DNA of 10,418 bases. It comes from Candidatus Latescibacterota bacterium. Lineage in GTDB: Bacteria > JAAXHH01 > JACQVL01. The notes beneath the pieces were generated by a model. The model did no database searches, had not been told where the DNA came from, and worked only from the letters and a program-made list of their open reading frames with translations. How positions within the stretch are numbered: position 1 is the first letter of the stretch; each line of letters begins with the position of its first letter. Position numbers and translations under genes: made by a program. The stretch covers positions 1 through 10,418 of the forward strand of contig JACQVL010000139.1 of assembly GCA_016209865.1 (NCBI GenBank), written 5' to 3'. Of this stretch, positions 4,427 to 10,418 are shown in pieces.

Positions 4427-7171
4427 ATGGCACGCATCAGACCGACGCGCCTGCGCTGTGAATACGTAGTCGATCCGCTGGGAATCGACGCCCGCCCGCC
4501 CCGGTTAAGTTGGGAACTGACACCCATCAACCCGGCCACACGGGGCGAACGGCAGACCGCCTACCACATCCTCGCCGCCTCAAGCCCTGAGACGCTGACG
4601 GCCAATCAAGGCGACCTGTGGGACTCGGGCAGGGTCGAGTCCGACCAGTCGATCCACGTCGTCTACGCGGGCGCTCCTCTGCGGTCGACACAACGCGTCT
4701 GGTGGAAGGTGCGGGTATGGGACCGGTCGGGGCGCGCGTCCGCCTGGAGCCGGCCCGGCCGGTGGAGCATGGGACTGCTTGAATCGACCGACTGGCGGGC
4801 GCAGTGGATCGGCGCGCGTGTCGAGCTTGTTGAACCTGACGACCTCGCTCCCCTGCCCGTGACGATGCTCAGGACGTCGTTCGACTTGCCCGCGAGAGTC
4901 AGGCGCGCAACCGTCTACGTGACCGCCTTGGGGGTGTATGAGCTGCGCATCAACGGCCAGCGGGTCGGCGACCATCTCCTCGCCCCAGAATGGACCGACT
5001 ACCACGCCCGCGTCCAGTACCAGACGTACGACGTGACGGCACAGCTCCACAAAGGGGAGAACGCGATCGGCGCGCTCTTAGGCGATGGGTGGTACGCCGG
5101 ACGGCTGGGGATGTCGGACAAGATCATCAACCGGCTGCGCGGCGTCTACGGTCGCAGGACGTCTCTCCTGCTGCAACTCGACATCGAACTGGCCGGTGGA
5201 GGGCGTCAGGCGGTCGTGACCGACGGCTCGTGGCAGGCAACGCGCGAAGGACCGATCCGAAGCTCGGACATCTTAGACGGCGAAGTCTACGACGCGCGCC
5301 GGGAGATGCCCGGCTGGGACTGGCCAGGGTTCGACGACACGCGATGGCAGCCGGTCGAGATCATGGACGGATGCCGGGCGGCGCTGGTCGCCCAGCCGAA
5401 TGAGCCGATCCGCGTGATCGAAGAGGTCAAGCCCGTCGCCCTCACCGAGCCGCAGCCGGGAGTGTATGTCTTCGACCTCGGCCAGAACATCGTCGGATGG
5501 GTGCGCCTGCGCCTGCGGGGCCGAGCCGGGACGACGGCCGTCCTCTCCCACGCGGAGATGCTGAACGACGACGGGACGCTCTACACCGCCAACCTGCGCG
5601 GCGCGCCGCAGGTCGACCGGTGCACTCTGCGCGGCGGCGGGGTGGAGGTGTTCGAGCCGCGCTTCACCTACCACGGGTTCCGGTACGTGGCAGTCACCGG
5701 CCTGTTACGCAAACCAACCCTTACCGCTCTGACCGGCCGCGTGTTCAATTCCTCCTCCCCTGAAGTCGGGACGTTCACCTGCTCCAGTCCGATGCTCACC
5801 CGGCTGTGGACAAACATCCTCTGGGCGCAGCGGGCCAACCTGATGAGCGTGCCGACCGACTGTCCCCAGCGCGACGAGCGGTTGGGCTGGATGGGGGATA
5901 TCCAGGCGTTCGCGCAGACGGCCATCTTTAACATGGATATGGCGGGGTTCTTCACCAAATGGGTGCCCGACGTCCGCGACGCCCAGGCGGATGACGGCCG
6001 GTACGCTGATTTCTCCCCCAACCCGTACGGCCGGAACGAACGATTTACCGGGGTGCCGGCCTGGGGGGACGCTGGCACGGTCGTCCCGTGGCGCGCGTAC
6101 ACCAATTACGGGGACACCCGCCTGCTCGACGCCCACCTCGACTCCGCGAAGCGATGGGTGGAGTACATCCGCGCCAACAACCCCGACCTGATCTGGCGGA
6201 ACGGGCGGGGTAACGATTACAACGACTGGCTGAACGGGGACACGATCGTCCAGGAGGGATGGCCGAAGACCGGCGGGGCGGTCCCGAAAGAGGTACTGGC
6301 CACCGCGTTCTTCGCCCATTCCACCGGACTCGTCGCCAAGATGGCCGCTGTCTTGGGCCGGCCGGACGATGCGAGACACTACACCGAGCTATTCGAGGCG
6401 ATCAAGGCCGCTTTCAACCGGGAGTTCGTCAGCCCGGACGGCCGGATCACCGGTCACACCCAGGCGGGGTACGCGCTCGCTCTCGATTTCGACTTGCTGC
6501 CAGACGCCCTGCGCCCGGCCGCCGCCCGGCGGATGGTCGAGGGCATCGCCGCCTACCAGCACCATATCTCGACCGGCATCCAGACGACACACCGGATGAT
6601 GCTCGAACTCACCCGCAACGGGTTCAACGACGTCGCGTATGACCTGGCCAACACCCGGACGTTTCCGTCATGGGGGTACACGATCGACAACGGGGCGACG
6701 ACGATATGGGAGCGGTGGGACGGCTACGTCAAAGGACGCGGGTTCCAGGACCCTGGGATGAACTCGTTCAACCACTGGGCGCTGGGCGCGGTGGGCGAGT
6801 GGCTCATTCGCGTGGTCGCTGGCATCAACCCGGACGAGCGCCAGACCGCCTTCAAGCGTTTCACCCTGCGCCCCCGTCCCGGCGGCGGACTGACCCACGC
6901 GAAGGCGGAGTACCGGTCGATCCGCGGTCCGATCACGTGCGGCTGGCGACTCGACGACCACGTCCTCACGCTGGACGTCACCATTCCCCCTAACGCGACC
7001 GCGACCGTCTACATACCGACTTCGGGCGGTGCTCAGATCACCGAGAGCGGCAGGCCTGTGTCAGACGCGCCGGGCGTGACATTCCTCCGTGAAGAGGACG
7101 GCGCAGCGGTCTTCGAGGTGGTATCGGGACAGTACCGGTTCATCGCACATCGACAAGGAGAATCCTCATGA
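4427..7171 (+). CDS. GH78 alpha-L-rhamnosidase
   Basis: The 914-residue enzyme hydrolyses terminal alpha-L-rhamnose from glycosides, rhamnogalacturonan fragments or other rhamnosylated glycans. The N-terminus has the classical family start (LRCEYVVDPLGID, RPPRLSWEL, then ESDQSIHVVYAG and WWKVRVWD), a fibronectin-like domain of about 120 residues. Beta domains follow to about residue 430, then the (alpha/alpha)6 barrel (about 445-800) and a C-terminal beta domain. The catalytic motif PTDCPQRDERLGWMGD carries E484, the likely general acid, and D491. GHTQAGYALAL lies at about 676-686, and TIWERWD carries E762, the likely general base. Length is normal for the family. There is no signal peptide, so it should act in the cytoplasm on imported oligosaccharides. 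AGAGGAGGG lies about 10 bases before ATG 4427. The stop overlaps the next start (ATGA), showing translational coupling to the GH127-like gene. Confidence 0.96.
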   Translation: MARIRPTRLRCEYVVDPLGIDARPPRLSWELTPINPATRGERQTAYHILAASSPETLTANQGDLWDSGRVESDQSIHVVYAGAPLRSTQRVWWKVRVWDRSGRASAWSRPGRWSMGLLESTDWRAQWIGARVELVEPDDLAPLPVTMLRTSFDLPARVRRATVYVTALGVYELRINGQRVGDHLLAPEWTDYHARVQYQTYDVTAQLHKGENAIGALLGDGWYAGRLGMSDKIINRLRGVYGRRTSLLLQLDIELAGGGRQAVVTDGSWQATREGPIRSSDILDGEVYDARREMPGWDWPGFDDTRWQPVEIMDGCRAALVAQPNEPIRVIEEVKPVALTEPQPGVYVFDLGQNIVGWVRLRLRGRAGTTAVLSHAEMLNDDGTLYTANLRGAPQVDRCTLRGGGVEVFEPRFTYHGFRYVAVTGLLRKPTLTALTGRVFNSSSPEVGTFTCSSPMLTRLWTNILWAQRANLMSVPTDCPQRDERLGWMGDIQAFAQTAIFNMDMAGFFTKWVPDVRDAQADDGRYADFSPNPYGRNERFTGVPAWGDAGTVVPWRAYTNYGDTRLLDAHLDSAKRWVEYIRANNPDLIWRNGRGNDYNDWLNGDTIVQEGWPKTGGAVPKEVLATAFFAHSTGLVAKMAAVLGRPDDARHYTELFEAIKAAFNREFVSPDGRITGHTQAGYALALDFDLLPDALRPAAARRMVEGIAAYQHHISTGIQTTHRMMLELTRNGFNDVAYDLANTRTFPSWGYTIDNGATTIWERWDGYVKGRGFQDPGMNSFNHWALGAVGEWLIRVVAGINPDERQTAFKRFTLRPRPGGGLTHAKAEYRSIRGPITCGWRLDDHVLTLDVTIPPNATATVYIPTSGGAQITESGRPVSDAPGVTFLREEDGAAVFEVVSGQYRFIAHRQGESS

Positions 7172-9063
7172 GCGCCCCGACGATGCCCGTCCCCAATCGT
7201 GCTCCGCTCACTGCCACTGCGTTCATCCCGCTTCCCTTAGGCGCGGTCCGGCCGGCCGGCTGGCTGGCCAATCAGCTCCACATCCAGCGTGACGGGCTGA
7301 CCGGACGCCTCCCGGACATCTGGCCGGACTACACCGGCAGCCGGAGCGGCTGGCTGGGCGGGCCGGGAGAGGATTGGGAATGCGGGCCGTATTATTGTGA
7401 CGGCGCGTTGCCCCTGGCCTATCTCTTGCAGGATGCCTCGCTGACCGCCCACGTCAACCGGTTCGTCGACTGGACGCTGCGGAGCCAGCAGCCGAACGGG
7501 AACTTCGGGCCGAAGACGAACAACGATTGGTGGCCCCGGATGGTCATGCTCAAGGTACTGACGCAGTACCAGGAGGTCACCGGGGACGAGCGCGTCGTGC
7601 CGTTCATGCTCCGGTACTGTGCCTACCAGCAGAGGGGACTGAACGAGCGGCCGCTGTCGGACTGGGGCCAGGCGCGGGCGGCTGACAACCTCCTGAGCCT
7701 CTATTGGCTCTACAACCGGACGGGAGAACGATTCCTCCTCGACCTGGCGCGGACGATGTTCGAGCAGGGGTTGGACTGGACGGATCAGCTCAGCGAGCAT
7801 TTCATGTACGCGAACATCACCGCGTTCGAGAGGTTCACCCATCAGACGCATGTCGTCAACATCGCCATGGGGGTGAAGAACCCCGGCGTGTGGTGGCAGC
7901 AGTCCCACGACGACCGGCACCGGAGAGCTTCCCTGCAGGGCATCCGGGACGTGCTGAAGCACAACGGCGTGGTGCAGGGCATCTGGACTGGGGACGAGCA
8001 CATCATCGGGAACAGTCCGTCACAGGGCACCGAATTGTGTGCGGTCGTCGAGTTCATGTTCAGCCTGGAAGAGTTGGTGAGCATCTTCGGCGAGCCGTGG
8101 CTCGGCGATCAGTTGGAACGTGTCGCGTACAACGCCCTGCCCGCCGCCATCATGCCCGACTGGTTGGGGCATCAGTACGACCAGCAGGCGAACCAGGTGC
8201 TCTGCTCGATCGCTAAGCGCGACTGGTCGAACAACGGGGATGTGTCCAACATCTTCAGCTACGGCCAGACGTTCCGCTGCTGTGCCGCCAACATGCACCA
8301 GGGTTGGCCGAAGTTCGCTCAGCGGCTCTGGATGGGGACGCCGGACGGCGGGCTGGCGGCGTTGGCGTACGCGCCGTGTCAGGTGACGGCCGTGGTGACG
8401 AGCGGGACGATGGTCACGATCACCGAGGAAACCGAATACCCGTTCTCCGACACCATCCGTTTCGTCGTGCGGACGGGACAGCCGGTAACTTTTCCACTCC
8501 GGCTCCGCGTCCCTGGCTGGTGCGATGCGGCGTCCGTCGAGGCCGGCGGCAAGCGGCACACGGATCTCACGGCAGGGACGTTCTACACGATCACCAGTCA
8601 ATGGCAGGACGGGGATGTCGTCACGCTCCGCCTTCCGATGGAGGTGAAGCTGTCCCGCTGGTACCACAACACCGTCGGCGTGGAACGCGGGGCGCTCGTC
8701 TACGGGCTGAAGATCGGCCAGCGCATCCAGAACGCCCGCCATCTCGAACCCATCCCCGAACGGGAGGTGTTCCCAACCACCCTCTGGAATTACGGCCTCA
8801 TCGTGGATCAAGAGGCTGTCCAGCAATCCTTCATCGTCGTCGAGGACGGGGTATCGTACCAGCCGTTCGACCCCGACGCGGCCCCTGTCCGTCTCCTGGC
8901 CCGCGCCAAACGGGTTCCGTCATGGGGGCTGTGGCACAACTCTGCCGCGCCTCCGCCGGAAAGCCCGGTGCGGTCGGATGAGCCGGAGGAACAGGTGACG
9001 CTCATCCCGTACGGCTGCACGAACCTGCGGATTGCGGAGTTTCCGGAAATCGGTGACGAGTGA
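7168..9063 (+). CDS. GH127/DUF1680 family glycoside hydrolase, probable beta-L-arabinofuranosidase
   Basis: This 631-residue protein belongs to the DUF1680 group that includes cysteine-dependent beta-L-arabinofuranosidases (GH127 and relatives such as GH146). Known enzymes bind zinc through Glu, Cys and a Cys-Cys pair, with one Cys as nucleophile. Here TELC gives E289 and C291, and FRCCAAN gives C371 and C372; the 81-residue spacing between C291 and C372 is close to that in the characterised bifidobacterial enzyme as I recall it. E277 (GDEH) is a candidate acid/base, though its spacing to E289 is shorter than expected. An (alpha/alpha)6 barrel spans about 40-400, with beta-sandwich domains after it (PLRLRVPGWC, VERGALVYGL). 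No signal peptide is present, so it is cytoplasmic like its partner. AAGGAG lies at 7155-7160; the start overlaps the rhamnosidase stop. The related activity could differ, because DUF1680 holds several specificities. Confidence 0.9.
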   Translation: MSAPTMPVPNRAPLTATAFIPLPLGAVRPAGWLANQLHIQRDGLTGRLPDIWPDYTGSRSGWLGGPGEDWECGPYYCDGALPLAYLLQDASLTAHVNRFVDWTLRSQQPNGNFGPKTNNDWWPRMVMLKVLTQYQEVTGDERVVPFMLRYCAYQQRGLNERPLSDWGQARAADNLLSLYWLYNRTGERFLLDLARTMFEQGLDWTDQLSEHFMYANITAFERFTHQTHVVNIAMGVKNPGVWWQQSHDDRHRRASLQGIRDVLKHNGVVQGIWTGDEHIIGNSPSQGTELCAVVEFMFSLEELVSIFGEPWLGDQLERVAYNALPAAIMPDWLGHQYDQQANQVLCSIAKRDWSNNGDVSNIFSYGQTFRCCAANMHQGWPKFAQRLWMGTPDGGLAALAYAPCQVTAVVTSGTMVTITEETEYPFSDTIRFVVRTGQPVTFPLRLRVPGWCDAASVEAGGKRHTDLTAGTFYTITSQWQDGDVVTLRLPMEVKLSRWYHNTVGVERGALVYGLKIGQRIQNARHLEPIPEREVFPTTLWNYGLIVDQEAVQQSFIVVEDGVSYQPFDPDAAPVRLLARAKRVPSWGLWHNSAAPPPESPVRSDEPEEQVTLIPYGCTNLRIAEFPEIGDE

Positions 9064-9069
9064 AGGAGG
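9063..9069 (+). promoter_or_regulatory. Ribosome binding site supporting the TTG start at 9076
   Basis: AAGGAGG ends 6 bases before TTG 9076. Translation from this TTG gives exactly the expected SDR N-terminus (residue 12 begins the TGxxxGxG motif), so the rare start codon is well supported. The site begins at the last base of the preceding stop codon. Confidence 0.75.
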
Positions 9070-9075
9070 GACCGA

Positions 9076-9825
9076 TTGAGCGCATTACAGGGACGCGTCG
9101 CCTGGGTGACAGGCGCAGGAACGGGGATAGGCCGGGGGATCGCCCTGGGCCTGGCTCATGCAGGAGCCGATCTGGTGTTAACCGGACGCAGACAAGAATT
9201 GCTGGAGGAGGTGGCGAACCTCGTCCGCGGCGCGGGACGGCAGGCGCGTGTGGCTGCCGTTGACGTGACCGACCGGGCCGGGATCGCGTGTGCGGTGGAC
9301 GAGACGACCCGGCGGTTCGGAGACATCCATCTGCTGGTCAACAACGCCGGGGTCAATACCATGCGGAGAACCGCGACCGAGATGACGCCGGAGGACTGGG
9401 ACTCGGTGGTCGCGGTCAACCTGACCGGCGCGTTCAACTGCTTCAGGGCGGTCTATCCGCAGATGCGGGAACGCGGGGACGGTCTGATCATCAACATCGC
9501 CTCGATGTCGGGGAAACAGACCTCCCTGCTAGGCGGCGCGGCCTACTGCGCCTCCAAGCACGGGATGGTCTCCCTCACCCACTCGATCAACCTGGAAGCC
9601 GCCGGTCATGGCATCCGGGCCTGCGCCATCTGTCCGGGCGAGGTCGATACCCCCATCCTGGCCATCCGCCCTGAGCCCGTGTCAGCGAAACGGCAATCGC
9701 TGATGCTCCAGCCGGAAGATATCGCCGCCGCGGTCGTCTTCGTGGCCAGTCTGCCGCCCCGCGTGGCCATCCCCGAGCTCTGGATCCTGCCGACCTATCA
9801 GGTGTCCGGCCAGCCGTTACCATAA
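9076..9825 (+). CDS. Short-chain dehydrogenase/reductase (SDR), classical type
   Basis: The 249-residue product is a classical SDR, a soluble Rossmann-fold oxidoreductase acting on hydroxyl or keto groups of sugars, steroids, fatty acids or similar. The cofactor loop TGAGTGIG is at 12-19, NNAG at 89-92, and the catalytic tetrad is N115, S143, Y157 and K161 (YCASK). After the second strand the sequence reads TGRR (36-39) with no acidic residue, which favours NADP(H). CPGEVDTPI at about 197-205 is the usual substrate-loop motif. Length is normal. It starts with TTG 12 bases after the GH127-like gene and shares its ribosome-site context, so it is likely in the same operon. By context it might oxidise L-rhamnose or L-arabinose released by the hydrolases, or an intermediate; SDR sequence alone does not show the substrate. 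Confidence 0.94.
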   Translation: MSALQGRVAWVTGAGTGIGRGIALGLAHAGADLVLTGRRQELLEEVANLVRGAGRQARVAAVDVTDRAGIACAVDETTRRFGDIHLLVNNAGVNTMRRTATEMTPEDWDSVVAVNLTGAFNCFRAVYPQMRERGDGLIINIASMSGKQTSLLGGAAYCASKHGMVSLTHSINLEAAGHGIRACAICPGEVDTPILAIRPEPVSAKRQSLMLQPEDIAAAVVFVASLPPRVAIPELWILPTYQVSGQPLP

Positions 9826-9900
9826 GGACGAAACAGCAAGGACGAAGGACGAAACAGCAAGGACGAAGAACAAAGGGCGAAGGACGAAACAGCAAGGGAA
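9824..9900 (+). repeat. Heptamer array AAGGACG / AAACAGC, 11 units
   Basis: Eleven contiguous 7-base units run in phase from the last two bases of the SDR stop codon. Six are exact copies of AAGGACG (at 9824, 9838, 9845, 9859 and 9880) or close variants (AAGGGCG, AAGGGAA, AAGAACA), and three are AAACAGC (9831, 9852, 9887). Exact count: five AAGGACG, three AAACAGC, three variants. AAACAGC always follows an AAGGACG, suggesting duplication of 14- or 21-base blocks. All bases are outside coding sequence except the stop overlap. Confidence 0.88.
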
Positions 9901-9964
9901 GCTATAGTTTTTCAGCAAATATATCTTTTTCGTCCTTCATACTTCGTCCTTCGTCCTTGTTTTT
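9837..9964. terminator. Possible bidirectional terminator between convergent genes
   Basis: Bases 9837-9853 (CAAGGACGAAGGACGAA) are perfectly complementary to 9943-9959, a 17-bp stem, and five T follow at 9960-9964. A second, inner pairing joins 9879-9889 with 9928-9938 (11 bp). The outer loop is long (89 bases), unlike a normal intrinsic terminator, so the role is uncertain. The position, between the ends of two converging genes, fits termination on both strands. The 30 bases at 9901-9930 in the loop are about three-quarters A+T. Confidence 0.45.
9931..9958 (-). repeat. Inverted heptamer array, 4 units of AAGGACG read on the minus strand
   Basis: On the + strand the units read CGTCCTT, CATACTT, CGTCCTT, CGTCCTT, all in phase; on the minus strand this is AAGGACG twice, AAGTATG, then AAGGACG. 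It is the same family as the direct array at 9824-9900 in the opposite orientation. It begins a few bases beyond the stop codon of the minus-strand gene. Confidence 0.85.
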
Positions 9965-9965
9965 C

Positions 9966-10418
9966 CTAAAACGCATCAAACTGATGCGGACCGTCCGGGA
10001 ACCAGACGCTGTCGACGAGGAAGGATAGTCCCTGCCCCAGCACGTAGCCCACCAGGATGCCGCCAAACAATGGCTGCACCTTCCGGTAGAGTCGCCCCCC
10101 ACCGATGCGCAGCAGGATCACCTGAATCAGCCAGGCTAAAAAAATGGGGAACACGGCGGCCACCGTCGGACCCGACGCCACGACGACCAGGCCGATGGGG
10201 TGGAGTGGCCACCAATAGAAGAAATACCGCCCGGCGCTCAGCAGGAGCAACAACACAACCCCGGACAGGAGGAACGTGATCTCCAACTGACTGACACGGG
10301 TCGCGTTGTTGATCCACTGGATGATCAGGTCATAGAACCCGACACCCAGCCCGCCGGGGTCGGTCCTGAGGTTGCGTGCGCCGAACGTATAGCCCGCCAC
10401 GATGATGTAGAGGAGGGC
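9966..10418 (-). CDS. Multi-pass membrane protein, DUF6785-like, C-terminal part
   Basis: The minus-strand frame is open to the right edge, so this is the last 150 residues of a longer protein whose start is outside the window. A GTG at 10398-10400 is an internal Val codon, because the frame continues upstream with ALLYII. Hydrophobic segments are visible at the edge (ALLYIIVAGY), at LEITFLLSGVVLLLLLSAG, at HPIGLVVVASG through FPIFLAWLIQVILL, and at FGGILVGYVLGQGLSFLV. The order WWPLHPIG, FxAWLIxxxxLRxGGxRLYRxxxPLFGGxLxG is what I recall from the C-terminal region of DUF6785/DUF6784 membrane proteins, common in Armatimonadota, Poribacteria and relatives. Their function is not known. The gene converges on the SDR gene and is therefore a separate transcription unit. 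The assignment rests on memory of the motif pattern. Confidence 0.65.
   Translation of the reverse strand, partial: ALLYIIVAGYTFGARNLRTDPGGLGVGFYDLIIQWINNATRVSQLEITFLLSGVVLLLLLSAGRYFFYWWPLHPIGLVVVASGPTVAAVFPIFLAWLIQVILLRIGGGRLYRKVQPLFGGILVGYVLGQGLSFLVDSVWFPDGPHQFDAF

Noticed and set aside
5705-6379. 224-codon minus-strand frame inside the rhamnosidase gene
   Set aside because: Antisense shadow of the strongly conserved GH78 catalytic domain.
8020-8826. 268-codon minus-strand frame inside the GH127-like gene
   Set aside because: Antisense shadow: low-complexity composition, no family match, and the + strand protein has conserved catalytic residues.
9587-9895. Minus-strand frame reading through the heptamer array (repeated CFVLRP-like peptide)
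   Set aside because: The repeated peptide is just the translation of the 7-base repeat, and the rest is antisense to the SDR gene.
9902-10102. 66-codon minus-strand frame ending in repeat-derived KDE-type residues
   Set aside because: It overlaps the membrane-protein frame on the same strand; its C-terminus comes from the repeat, and no domain is seen.
1-10418. A new defence, mobile or biosynthetic system
   Set aside because: No nuclease, transposase, integrase, helicase, synthase or immunity-type gene is visible; all complete genes fall in known metabolic or transport families.

Overview
The window is GC-rich bacterial DNA (above 60 % by eye) with tightly packed genes, mostly on the + strand. 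There is no rRNA, tRNA, CRISPR array, IS element or phage gene to place it. The mix suggests an uncultured or environmental carbohydrate-degrading bacterium, such as Chloroflexota, Armatimonadota, Planctomycetota or Poribacteria. It combines cytoplasmic glycoside hydrolases, several sugar-type dehydrogenases, a signal-less CBM9-like protein, a DUF6785-like membrane protein and intergenic heptamer repeats. This placement is inference, not proof.

Layout: (1) 1-426, 3' end of an M24 metallopeptidase; (2) 439-1347, a cation diffusion facilitator; (3) 1367-2386, a medium-chain dehydrogenase without zinc ligands; (4) 2387-2507, a short gap with two heptamer arrays of different sequence; (5) 2508-3326, a CBM9-like protein with a GTG start; (6) a GC-rich hairpin at 3327-3347, then 3364-4344, an unusual malate/lactate (Ldh2) dehydrogenase relative; (7) 4427-7171, a GH78 alpha-L-rhamnosidase, overlapping by 4 bases (8) 7168-9063, a GH127/DUF1680 beta-L-arabinofuranosidase-like enzyme; (9) 9076-9825, an SDR oxidoreductase with a TTG start; (10) 9824-9964, a heptamer array with inverted copies between convergent genes; (11) 9966-10418 on the minus strand, the C-terminal part of a multi-pass membrane protein. 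No gene-free stretch exceeds 300 bases.

Functional reading: the part from about 4427 to 9825 looks like a translationally coupled unit. The two hydrolases would release L-rhamnose and L-arabinose from plant- or algal-type oligosaccharides. Neither has a signal peptide, so they should act on imported oligosaccharides in the cytoplasm. The SDR, the Ldh2-like enzyme and the MDR enzyme could oxidise the released sugars or their acids, but no substrate can be read from sequence. The M24 peptidase and metal transporter at the left look unrelated to this theme.

The most unusual feature is not a protein. At least three gene junctions carry in-phase tandem 7-base repeats: AGTGACR at two junctions, CACCGAY at one, and AAGGACG/AAACAGC plus inverted copies at the convergent junction. 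Different sequences share the same 7-base period. One array supplies the last codons and stop of one gene and the start region of the next. I see no clear new defence, mobile or biosynthetic system.
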